Shown here one piece after another: positions 39,100-48,611 of a stretch of 64,000 nucleotides of DNA. Each line of letters begins with the position of its first letter. Position 1 is the first letter of the stretch. The stretch is from assembly GCA_031761405.1 (NCBI GenBank), contig JASEVX010000013.1, positions 32,247,035 through 32,311,034 of the forward strand. Reading direction: 5' to 3'. The stretch is from Serripes groenlandicus (Eukaryota; Mollusca; Bivalvia; Cardiida; Cardiidae). Made by a program: the position numbers and the translations under genes. The notes beneath the pieces were generated by a model. The model was not told the origin of the DNA, ran no database searches, and saw nothing but the letters and a program-made list of their open reading frames with translations.

Positions 39100-39310
39100 T
39101 GAAAAGAGCTAAAAACAATGTGACAAAATAAGAAATTTCTCAAGAGCAGTTATTATCCCAGACCACCTTTGCATCATGTATGCAAAGTATCGAAAATCTC
39201 TATCTATAAACAAAAGTTTTATTCTTAAATAGACCTGAAAACATTGTGACATCATCAAGAGCAATTTCTACTTTTGTCACAATGTTTTCAAAAGTCGTCT
39301 GTAGTAGTAA
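39100..39310 (-). mobile_element. TTAA MITE fragments
   Basis: Two minus-oriented hairpin regions: GTGACAAAATAAGAAATTTC near 39120 and CACAATGTTTTCAAAAGTCG near 39275, with GAAAATCTCTATCTATAAAC between. Confidence 0.55.
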
Positions 39311-39328
39311 TTATATACAAATAGTTAA

Positions 39329-40394
39329 ACAAGAGGGCCATGATGGCAAGTTGATCGCTCACCTATGCAATATGATTTGTATTATGTGGTCAGGTAAGCT
39401 AATACAAGGTCCAGTTTCAAGTATAGCTCCAGGCACGAGGTAAAATAACCTAACCAATGTTGTGATTCTTTTGTCAAATTAATAGGACATAAGGAAACTG
39501 AAAGATCTGTTTCAGATTAGGGAGAATTCAAAGGTCTATTCAAAACAGGTGAAACCCGGGGCTAGGCCATTTTGACCAGGGCATAATTTGAACAATCTTG
39601 GCAGAGGAACACTAGACAATGCTTCATACCAAATATTTAAGCTATAGGCCTTTTGGTTTCAGACATGTAGATTTTAAAAGTTTTCCTATAAATCTCTTTG
39701 TAATACAGGCGACCAACTGGGCAGGGAAATTTTTTACCCCCAGGAGCATAATTTGAACATTTTTAGTAGAGGGCCCCTAGACAATGCTACACACCAAAAA
39801 TATAAGTTCTAGGCCTTTTCGTCCAGCCAAGAAAATGTTCAAAGTTTTTCCATATACAAATTTAACTATATAATATATTATGTGATAAGGGTGATACCTG
39901 GGATGGGGCCAATTTTGACCACAGGGCATAATTTGAACAATATTGGTAGAGGACCACGAGACAATGCTACACACCAAATATCTTAATTCTAGACCTTTTG
40001 TTTTCAGAAAAGAAGATTTTCGAAGTTTTCCCCTATATATCTCTATGAAAACAATCTTGGTAGAGGGTCATACCCCAAGGAACATTTGTGCAAAACAATT
40101 TTCAAATCGGGCCAGTACTTTTGGACAAGAAGATTTTTAAAGTTTTGGCAATTTTCCCCTTTTCTGATGCCGCAGCAACCAAAGTTCTACTTGGAATTAA
40201 ATTCTTTGAACAACTTTAAAATAGGACCATCTACTAAGGAAAATTCCTGCGAAGTTATTTTTAAATTAGTCCATAGGTTTAGTAGGAGAAGTCAGTTGTA
40301 GGAAATTGTTAACAGACGTACTAACAGACGCCGACGCCGGACGGTGAGTGATCACAAAAGCCAACCTCGCTCTTCGTGCTTAGGTGAGCTAAAA
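39329..40394 (+). mobile_element. Helentron/pearl-like element, related to the GGTGAGCTAAAA family
   Basis: AACAAGAGGGCCATGATGGC, 5' GCTCACCTA, and 3' CTCTTCGTGCTTAGGTGAGC then TAAAA. The core is about three units of roughly 185 bp with AGGGCATAATTTGAACAATC and AGGCCTTTTGGTTTCAGA. Confidence 0.7.
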
Positions 40395-40524
40395 TTAAAG
40401 AGAAAGGCATAAAAAACATATATAGGGAATACTGGCAGACAAATAGAACTACGAAACAACTATTCAAGTATTTATGTACTAAGAAAGAGAAAGTAGTCAT
40501 TCTTGTAATGGAACATAAGAGGGT

Positions 40525-40630
40525 TTAACCCATTCCCTCACACAGACGCTTTATGAAGTCTCTGTAGCAATGTTTTCACAATATTTTTATTCTATTTAAT
40601 ATATAATTATCAAAGTATGTAAGTGGGAAC
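40525..40630 (+). mobile_element. TTAA MITE, fragment with variant end
   Basis: TTTAACCCATTCCCTCACAC has CCCATTCC in place of CCCTTTCC, approaching the 58459-58654 variant. Confidence 0.55.
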
Positions 40631-40643
40631 AAAACAGATTAAG

Positions 40644-40855
40644 ACATACATATGCTTTTTGACGCCTCTGCTGCAGACAACTTTTGAAAACACTGTGACA
40701 AAAGGAGAGCCCAAAACAAGCAATTTCTCCTTTTATCACAATGTTTTCAACTTTGTTCAGTAATTATACCTTCATTTATGGGGATTTTCCATGTTTGTGC
40801 CTAGATGTTTTTTAAATCATCTGCTGCAGATTTGTTGTAGGCGGGAAAGGGTTAA
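40644..40855 (+). mobile_element. TTAA MITE, left end eroded
   Basis: TTTGACGCCTCTGCTGCAGAC to GGCGGGAAAGGGTTAA. The left arm of the hairpin is mostly deleted (GGAGAGCCCAAAACAAGC). Confidence 0.75.
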
Positions 40856-40895
40856 GCAATACACAACAAACAGAGCTTCCAGAATCTTATCAAGA

Positions 40896-41000
40896 GTTAA
40901 CCATTTCTCACATACAGACAGACGCTCTCTGATGTCTCTGCAGCAGACAAATTTTGCCGCAATGGAGATTTGTTGCATGCAAAACAGGTTTACCCTTTCA
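40896..41000 (+). mobile_element. TTAA MITE, short deletion form
   Basis: TTAACCATTTCTCACATACAG, CTCTGCAGCAGACAAATTTTG and GATTTGTTGCATGC. Confidence 0.6.
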
Positions 41001-41103
41001 GATCAATTGTGAAGCAATTTCTCACAACTTGTATTAATCACTCTTGAAGTCTGTTTCCTTGATACTCAACGAGTACTCGATCATACCAAACTTGCAGGAA
41101 GCT

Positions 41104-41310
41104 AAACAAGACATCGCAAGCGAACGCCCACGCTTGTCTGCTTTTTTAGAAGTCGAAAAAAGGGGCATTTCTGAATAATTATTAAAGGTAGTGTTATGTG
41201 ACTTGATATAGACATGCATATTGTCCCCAGGAACATGCATTCATTTGAAAATATTGAATGGTTTTTGAGTTATGAGATAAGGTTTAAGTTCTGTGACGAC
41301 GCAGATGCCT
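41104..41310 (+). mobile_element. Helentron/pearl-like fragment
   Basis: AACAAGACATCGCAAGCG opens it. GGGGCATTTCTGAATAATTA and GTGACTTGATATAGACATGC match 7070-7130. Confidence 0.5.
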
Positions 41311-41482
41311 AGGGTATCACATGCATGCAATATCTGACCTTTTTACTTCAAAAAACGTTAAAAGGTTAAAAATGTTGACACCTCTTTAGCAAAATGACCA
41401 CATACCAAAGACTATATATAGTTTATCTAACCAATACCTATGGACAATAAGATTTTCAAAGTTGTCATTATAAACATATAAG

Positions 41483-42088
41483 AACAAGAGTACCGCAAAC
41501 GGTACATAATATGCCCATCAGGAAAAATGTGAAAAAACATTATTCCAAGCCCAAAAAGGGGCATGAACTGATGCAGAAATTGACAAATATTATAAGTCCA
41601 AAAAGGGGCATAACTCATTCAAAAATTGACGAAATCCGAGGAAATGTGAACTTGATCTGTGACACTTGATTACAAAGCCATATACATAATTTCAGCTCAA
41701 AGTATGTACGAAAAAAGTGCGGAAAACCAATATTCTAAGTCCAAAAAGGGGCATAACTTATTGAAAAATTGACGAAATTCGAGGAAATCTGAACTTGATC
41801 TGTTACACTTGATTACAAAGCCATATACATAATTTCAGCTCAATACATGAAAGCATGTAGAAAAAACTTGCGGAAAACAAATATTCTAAGTCCAAAAAGG
41901 GGCATAACTCATTAAAAAATTGACGAAATCCCAGGAAATATGAACATCACTACAAAGCCTTATACAAAATTTCAATAGCTCAATAGCTCAAAGTATGTAA
42001 GAAAAAAGTGCGGAAAACCCACACGGACGGAGGGAGGGACATGACCATACCATAATACGTACCGTTTTTAAGAAACGGTCGTATAAAA
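41483..42088 (+). mobile_element. Helentron/pearl-like element, GTACCG family
   Basis: AACAAGAGTACCGCAAACGG to TACCGTTTTTAAGAAACGG then TCGTATAAAA. 5' CGGTACATAATATG is complementary to 3' CATAATACGTACCG with small gaps. About three core units share CCAAAAAGGGGCATAACTCA with the element at 37770. Confidence 0.72.
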
Positions 42089-42490
42089 ACAAGCTCCATG
42101 CGCTGGTGATCATGTTTTTCCATTCATTATAATAATTTGAGCAATCTTGGTAGTAGGTTGCCCACCAAGGCAGTCTTTTAGTATCATAAGAATATAAGTC
42201 TTATCACTATAGGAATACACAAGGAAGATCATTCTGTGCCAAATAATTGTCAAATCAGGAAAAGAAGATATTTGAAGTTTTGGCATTTCCCCCATTTCTG
42301 ATACCGCATGTAACTTCAATACTTTGGACAATTTTGAAAGAGGATCTCCTAAAGACCATTCCTGTGAAATCATTTTGCATTTGGTCTATTGGTTTAGGAA
42401 GAGAAGTTGTTAGTAGGAATTTGTGAACAGACAGACAGAGGACAGTGAGTGATCACAATAGCGCATCCCTCACTTAATATGCTTTTCCAG
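42088..42490 (+). mobile_element. Helentron/pearl-like element, abutting the previous one
   Basis: AACAAGCTCCATGCGCTGG starts at the final A of its neighbour. ATAATTTGAGCAATCTTGGT and GACAGACAGAGGACAGTGAG match 39329-40394. The 3' hairpin is eroded. Confidence 0.55.
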
Positions 42491-42958
42491 TTATAAAGAA
42501 ATGGTGGGATTCATCCCTGCATATTGAGCACTTAGGGTAAAGGGTCATTATAATGAAGAACATTTGTATACAATTATTTGAAATTGGATTAGAGGTTTAG
42601 GAGGAGATAATCTTGATGGTCGATGATGACAATTGACTACGGAAATCCAAAGATCATAAAAATCAGAGCTCTAGATCAGGTGCATATTTCACACTCCAAA
42701 ACCTTATTTGGCACTCAACTCCTATGTTGTGGGTACTCAAAAGAATAGTCTGACTGAGACAATTATTTTGAGTATCCACAACATAGGGTTTGATCAAGTC
42801 ATTAGTGAGACAACCTCTGTAACATTTCACCATGAGGACTTAAATTTAATTGTACTCAGGGAGCAAAATTAATAACAAGAAAAAGCATGCTAGAAAAACA
42901 ACAATGTCAAGGCAACACTAACAAAAAGCTAGCAATGAAAAAAATAATCTAAAAAGAC
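42491..42958. other. Intron sequence with a 22-bp inverted repeat
   Basis: CCTATGTTGTGGGTACTCAA (from 42722) and TTGAGTATCCACAACATAGG (to about 42789) flank a short spacer. No gene seen. Confidence 0.55.
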
Positions 42959-43866
42959 AACAAGAGATGTTTGTCAAACATTATGCCCCCCCTGAGCGCC
43001 ATGTTGTCAGGAATATTAGGACAATTGAGTAAAATTTGCATAGACCGAAATGCCAGTTGATTTGTCTTTTCACATTGGATGTCTATGAGTCAGTTTTAAG
43101 ATTATGAACAATGTTCATTCAAAGTTTGAGGATGGTAGGTACAGTTCTTAATCCCATTGTGATGATGACTGATATTTGCAGATTTTATGTATCCTCCAGG
43201 TCCAGGCATTGTCGAGTCATCACTCAGACAAGCTTAAAGAAGTTTTTTGTGTTCAAGGCCTTTGACCCAATGACCTCAAAATAAATAAGGTTCATCTACT
43301 GGTCAGGCCCAACCTCCAAGTCAAGTTTGAGGACCATAGGTCCAGGCATTGTTGAGTTATCACTCTGACAAGCTAAAAAAAGGTTTTTGTGTTCAAGGTC
43401 ATTGTGACCTTGACCTTTGACCCAATGACCTCAAAATGAATAGGGTTCATCTACTGGTCAGGCCCAACCTCGAAGTCAAGTTTGAGGACCATAGGTCCAG
43501 GCATTGTTGAGTTATCACTCGGACAAGCTTAAAAAGGGTTTTTGTGTTCAAGGTCACTGTGACCTTGACCTTTGACCCAATGCCCTCAATGAGGACCATA
43601 GGCCCAGGCATTGTTGAGTTATCACTCGGACAAGCTTAAAAAGGGTTTTTGTGTTCAAGGTCACTGTGACCTTGACCTTAGACCCAATGACCTCAAAATA
43701 AATAGGGTTCATCTACTGGTCAGGTCCAACCCCCAAGTCAAGTTTGAGGACCATAGGTCCAGGCATTGTTGAGTTATCACTCGGACAAGCTTTGGTCTAC
43801 AGACGGACCGACGGACCGACATGTGCAAAGCAATATACCCCTCTTCTTCGAAGGGGGCATAATTAA
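42959..43866 (+). mobile_element. Helentron/pearl-like element, GGTCAAGGTCACAGTG family, copy 2
   Basis: AACAAGAGATGTTTGTCAAAC to CTTCGAAGGGGGCATAAT; the first 250 bases are nearly identical to 11681-11930. About four and a half core units, one shortened by a deletion at about 43580-43600. Confidence 0.78.
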
Positions 43867-43905
43867 GATTTTTCTCACACCAAAATACAACCTCTGTAGG
43901 TTGTA

Positions 43906-44110
43906 TAACCCTTCCCCACATACAGACGCATCTACACACATCTGCAGACTACATTGTACTTATGAAAATTATTATAAAAGAGTTTTTCCTAGTAAATTAC
44001 TAACATTTTTAAAGTCTTTATGGTTATTAACAGAAGAAAATTGCTAATTCATTTTCAAGTGTCATCTGTTGGAGATGCATTAAAATATGTCTGTAAGTGG
44101 GAAAGGGTTA
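43906..44110 (+). mobile_element. TTAA MITE, diverged
   Basis: ATAACCCTTCCCCACATACAG to AAGTGGGAAAGGGTTAC. Hairpin lost. Confidence 0.65.
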
Positions 44111-44310
44111 CACATGTAAAAGTATGAAATGTAACTGTTTTAGGTGATGGCAAAAACTAATACAACAAAGACAATCAAACTACAACTACATAATGAGCTC
44201 ATAGCTCTAGGAAAACCAGTCTTAGCATGGTTAATTATAGAATATATATATATAAGTGTATTCATGAAAATTGACTTCCAAATTGCTTCTTTGAAGGTGC
44301 CCGAGATGAT

Positions 44311-44776
44311 TGATTGATTGATTGGGGGTCAACCCTTTCTCTCATACGACAATTCTGCAGCAGAAGACTTTGATATATTTTGTCAAAAAATAGAAAATCT
44401 CTATAATTGAATGGATAACTCAATAATACTAAAAGTGAAAAACATTGCGGCAAAGGGAGATATTGCTAGTCTAAAAGCAGTCTGCTGCAGAGGCGTCAAA
44501 GCATTTATATGAGGGAAAGGGTTAATGCCACTTTAACAATTTTTTACTTAACGGCGTTTCCTGGGTAAGTTAATTACCAGTTCTATACTGGTTCATTTAT
44601 CCAGACACCAGCCAATCAGTCGTAATGCCAACCCCGATACCCTTAGACGTCCAAGGAGGGCTGCCAGCTAGTACTACCATTTTTTTCAAGTCATTGGTAT
44701 GACTTGGCCAGGGATCAAACCTGCGACAAACCTGCTCCAGAGGCAGACGCTCTACCACTACACTACTGAGGCAGAC
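44311..44776 (-). mobile_element. Type 1 SINE interrupted by a TTAA MITE
   Basis: The tail GATTGATTGATTGATTGGGG and the body from TGCCACTTTAACAATTTTT are parted by 44329-44525. The head (GGCAGACGCTCTACCACTAC on this strand) gives A-box GTAGTGGTAGAGCG on the minus strand, and GGGATCAAACCTGCG is a B-box variant. Confidence 0.78.
44329..44525 (-). mobile_element. TTAA MITE, part of hairpin deleted
   Basis: CAACCCTTTCTCTCATACGAC to GAGGGAAAGGGTTAA. It inserted at the TTTTAATGCC point of the SINE consensus. Confidence 0.83.
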
Positions 44777-44951
44777 AATTTGTGACTATTTAACATGCAG
44801 TGCCGAGCCAGAATGATGAAACTGCACAGGTTGATCTTGATCAACACAATTCGCAAATGATCTAAGGTTGGCTTTCCCTGAGCACCCTTCATACATGTAA
44901 GAACCAATCATTGAATTATGAATGGAAACAGAGGCCTAGATAAGAAGGTGT

Positions 44952-45179
44952 TTAACCCTTTCCCTCATATAGACGCTTTCTGACGCCTCTGCAGCAGACG
45001 GCTTTTTGAAAACAGTGACAAAAGAAGAAATTGCTCAAAACGAGCAATTTCTCCTTTTGCCACAATGTTTTCCACTTTTAGTCAAAGGTTATCCATTCAG
45101 TTATAAAGATTTTCTATTGTTTGACAAAATATATTCAAAGTTGTCTGCTTCAGAATTGTTGTATGAGGGAAAGGGTTAA
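44952..45179 (+). mobile_element. TTAA MITE, near-complete
   Basis: TTAA on both sides, TIRs CCCTTTCCCTCATA/TATGAGGGAAAGGG, hairpin GAAATTGCTCAAAACGAGC. A good reference copy. Confidence 0.93.
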
Positions 45180-45207
45180 ACTGGTATTTCTCTTAATTGT
45201 GACTCGT

Positions 45208-45418
45208 TTAACTCTTTCCCATATATAGACACCTTTTAATGCCTCTGAAGCGTTTTTTTGAAAACATTGTGGCAAATTGAGACATTGCTCACTGATGCGC
45301 AGTTTCTCCATTTGCTGCAATGTTTTCATCTTTATTCTTTAGTTATAAACATTAATTTCAGAGCTTATTTTCAGACTAATTTTTTGCCTTGGATTTTTCA
45401 ACGTTGTCTGCTGTAGAC
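45208..45418 (+). mobile_element. TTAA MITE fused to an inverted copy
   Basis: TTAACTCTTTCCCATATATAG to CGTTGTCTGCTGTAG, where it runs straight into the next, inverted copy. The last bases of end B are absent. Confidence 0.7.
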
Positions 45419-45642
45419 GACTTTAAACACATCCAGGCAAAAATAAGGCAAACAAATTGAAAATCTCTTTAAATGAAAGAATATATATATAATATAATAT
45501 ATATATATATATTGAATCAAGTTCAAATCTTTGTGCCAAAAGGATACGTTGCTCATCAATTTCTCCTTTTGCCACAACGTTTTCAAAAGTGATCTGGTGC
45601 AGATAGAGGCATCAGAAACCATCTGTATGTGGGAAAGGGTTC
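45418..45642 (-). mobile_element. TTAA MITE, inverted partner of the previous copy
   Basis: GACGACTTTAAACACATCC to GTGGGAAAGGGTTCC, with an (AT)n tract at about 45481-45512. Confidence 0.7.
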
Positions 45643-45889
45643 CACCCTATGTAGTGAGCATCAACAACATAGTTTAGAGTTCCAGAACAGATTTCAGAAA
45701 TCAGCCCCTTATCTTTGTAGGTCTGTGGATATGAAAATGAGGTTGCTACAACATTAAAAAACATGGCTAAATTCAGGCAGTAGAAATCCTAGATTTGCAT
45801 GCTTCCCTGCTTAACACTTTCCCAAATATGTTTATTTGGACTTTATGCAATTATCAATAATATATCAGTTTATAAATATCACAGAACTT

Positions 45890-45960
45890 ATTCAAAATCC
45901 CGGGGTAACAAACCAGTACTAGTCTCTCCACAAGGAAAGTGGCAATCAAGGATCAAATCT
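45890..45960 (-). mobile_element. Type 2 SINE fragment
   Basis: AATCCCGGGGTAACAAACCAG and TACTAGTCTCTCCACAAGG; partial body only. Confidence 0.45.
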
Positions 45961-45967
45961 GTGATGA

Positions 45968-46200
45968 TTAACCCTTTCCCACATATAGACGCTTTCTGAT
46001 GCCTCTGCAGCAGACGGCTTTTTGAAAACATAGTGACAAAAGAAGAAATTGCACAAAACGTGCAATTTCTCCTTTTGCCACAATGTTTTCCACTTTTTGT
46101 CATAGGTAATATCCATTCCATTATGGAGATTTTCGATTTTTTTGACAAAATACGCTCAAAGTCGTCTGCTGCAGAATTGTTGTATGAGGGAAAGGGTTAT
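45968..46200 (+). mobile_element. TTAA MITE, near-complete, GCAC/GTGC hairpin
   Basis: TTAACCCTTTCCCACATATAG to GAGGGAAAGGGTTAT. Hairpin GAAATTGCACAAAACGTGC as at 18359. Confidence 0.9.
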
Positions 46201-46504
46201 AAGTCCAAGATCTTCAACTCTAACCTCTCAGGAAGCAGATTTATCAGACTCAAGATTACTTTAGGTGTCTCCGATAGCTGCAGATGATAAGGGAAAAATT
46301 AAGCGAAATATACTGCATCACAATCGCTGCCTTCCCATCGTAGGTTATCCTTAATAAGTCTTGGCTAAAAACTGGTGTCAAAAACCCAAACTCACTGGAA
46401 AAAGTTGGGTGTTAAGATGTTTATGTTAATTAATATATGTTAGGATTTCAACGGCCCGTCAGGAAACTAAAGGATTCATTCCAAACATGAACAAACTAAC
46501 TTAC

Positions 46505-46552
46505 GAACGAGTGCATTTAACTTATCCACTGTAAATCGATTAAAGATCTCCT
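46505..46552 (-). CDS. OXR1: OXR1/NCOA7-like gene, exon 2, second (downstream) copy
   Basis: 48 nt. Acceptor GCATCCTTTAG at 46553, donor GTTC|GTAAGT. It starts with two bases of a split codon and ends with one, so its removal or repetition keeps frame. It encodes EIFNRFTVDKLNALV. The last base joins exon 3 to give CAG. No known domain; a short amphipathic helix is plausible. Confidence 0.78.
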
Positions 46553-46642
46553 CTAAAGGATGCAAAAAAAATAAGAAAAGAATATTCAAATACATAACAA
46601 AAGGAGAAAAACTTCATTCCAAACATGAACAAACTAACTTAC

Positions 46643-46690
46643 GAACTAGTGCATTTAACTTATCCACTGTAAATCGATTAAAGATCTCCT
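46643..46690 (-). CDS. OXR1: OXR1/NCOA7-like gene, exon 2, first (upstream) copy
   Basis: Identical to the copy at 46505-46552 except for one silent third-position change (CTA for CTC, Leu). Acceptor and donor are both intact. If both copies are spliced in, the 16-residue segment would be repeated in frame. Confidence 0.76.
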
Positions 46691-46845
46691 CTAAAGGATG
46701 CAAAAACAAACAAAAGGAATATTCAAATACATATATAACAAAATGAGAAAAACTTAAATACATTTGTTTACCATTCCACAACAAAACATGATTAACAGTT
46801 TCCAATATACAAAGAAACTGTAAACAACTTTGAAAACATCTAAAC

Positions 46846-47566
46846 AACAAGAGCTGTCCGCAAGACAGCATGCTCGACTATTTGGGCATTTGATACTATA
46901 GACAACATGCAGTTGTTAGTATAGACAACAGTTGCTACTGAGATAGTGAATTGCTAGTATTATACCATAAATCAAGTTGGATAAGTCTTGTTTGAATAGT
47001 ATCTGCTAGCTGTTTGTGAGAAAAAGCCTTGCATGCAAAACTTCAACCAAAAGTTCTAACTTCAAAAAAGGCCATCATTTATAATAATTCACTCAGGAGT
47101 TATCTAACCTGATGTTTGAAACCTTTAAAGACTGTATTGAAGTTGTAAATCAATCCCTGAGCGGTAACTGAGATATGTGCATGAGAGTCAAAAAAGGGCT
47201 ATAACTTGCAGTAAATGCAAGATAGAGTTATCTAACTTGATAATCTACATAGGTGTGATGGTCAGGGAGGGTTGTATAAAGTTTCAATGCAATGCATCAA
47301 GTAAATACAGAGATATGAACTCTTAATGTAGTTGCACCAAAAAAGGGCATAATTGTGTCAAAATCTAATATAGAGTTTTGGGACTTGTCCTGCAAGGTCA
47401 TTTGATGATGTCCAATAAGTTTGTGAAGTTTTAAAGCAATAGCATCGGTGGTTTGTGGGAAAAAGCCTTGCATCCAATTTTTAACCAAAGTTACAACGCC
47501 GTCGCCAACACCGACGCACAAGTGACTGTAATAGCTCTCATATTCTTCGAATAGTCAAGCTAAAAA
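46846..47566 (+). mobile_element. Helentron/pearl-like element, GCTCGACTAT family
   Basis: AACAAGAGCTGTCCGCAAGAC to CATATTCTTCGAATAGTCAAGC then TAAAA. 5' GCTCGACTATT is nearly complementary to 3' AATAGTCAAGC. About three diverged core units with GTGTGATGGTCAGGGAGGGT. Confidence 0.72.
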
Positions 47567-47581
47567 TAAGGAAAACTGTGA

Positions 47582-47805
47582 TTATTTGGTGTTGTATGCC
47601 GCTTTCAACAAATTTTCAGTTTTACTATGGCACTACATGGGTAAGTTACCAGTACTGCTAGTCCATTTATCACGACACAAGTAAGTCAGTTGTAATGCTA
47701 ACCCCCAACCCTGAGCGCCAAGGAGGGCAGCCAAATACTACCATTTTGAAAGTTTCGGGTATGACCCAGCTTGGGATCGAACCTGCGACCTCCAGCACCG
47801 AGGCA
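47582..47805 (-). mobile_element. Type 1 SINE
   Basis: TTATTTGGTGTTGTATGCCG to CTTGGGATCGAACCTGCG and CACCGAGGC. GGTTCGATCC on the minus strand is a good B box; the A-box end is truncated. Confidence 0.75.
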
Positions 47806-47989
47806 GTTATGAATGAAAAATAATTACTGAATAGAGCAGAAAACATCGGGGCGAAGGGAGAAAATTCTGAAACTACACGCAATTGATCCTTATGCCCAAT
47901 GATATCAAAAGTTGTGTATGGCAGATGCATCACAATCGAAGCATCTGCATTTGAAGAAGGGTAAAAAGACGTGTTATAACATTCCAAAA

Positions 47990-48138
47990 CAAAATAATAA
48001 TCAACCCTTACCCCGATGAAACCACGCTATGGTGGTCTGACGTTACCTTAACCTGAGCTGTGCTGAAACCACCATATGGTGGTCTGACGTTACCTTAACC
48101 TGAGCTGTGCTGAAACCACCATATGGTGGTCTGACATT
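47990..48138. repeat. 47-bp minisatellite with a palindrome
   Basis: About three units; GGTCTGAC at 48034, 48081, 48128. Each centre reads CCACCATATGGTGG or a one-base variant. Confidence 0.8.
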
Positions 48139-48611
48139 ATGTGAGCTATAAATGTCTCATTAAGGTAAACAATTGTAACAAGTTATTTGAAAATACATTG
48201 ATTTATGAAGTTAAAGAGATGATTGTTTTATATATGCAGTGTATAATCAAAATTATTAAAGCCACATGAAATCACCTTTAGAATGTTTTCATGAGCAATT
48301 TAGTTCATATCTTCTTGTCTAGGTTTCCATGCAGATATCTTGGAAAACCATGAAAACTTCACATATATCACTGATAAAAAAAAACACCTCTCATTTCGGT
48401 TGCTATGGTTACTATGTCTTACTCCAATAATTTACAATGCGACAAGAGATCAAAAATTCAATTACAGTGTCAAAATTACTGCGCTTAGAAGCCTTGTTAG
48501 AACATATTTAGAATGTTAGCATGTGCAAATGGATCGCATTTTCTTTCAATGAAAATTCATTGGAGATCTACCTTGGCAACATATTAAACAATAAACATGG
48601 CAGATTAAACA
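48139..48611. other. Intron sequence, no gene seen
   Basis: AT-rich and apparently unique in the window; no frame or repeat recognised. Confidence 0.5.

Larger units (their letters stand above)
46477..46752. repeat. 138-bp direct tandem duplication containing an exon
   Basis: CATTCCAAACATGAACAAAC starts at 46477 and 46615. The two units differ by a few bases, mostly in the A-rich part outside the exon. Each unit holds one complete 48-nt exon with both splice sites. Confidence 0.9.
46795..47955 (-). mobile_element. TTAA MITE broken by two later insertions
   Basis: Pieces at 46795-46845 (TTTCCAATATACAAAG ... GAAAACATCTAAACA), 47567-47581 (AATAAGGAAAACTG) and 47806-47955 (ATGAATGAAAAATAATTACTG ... 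GCAGATGCATCAC) make one copy when the Helentron-like element and the SINE between them are left out. Confidence 0.6.
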
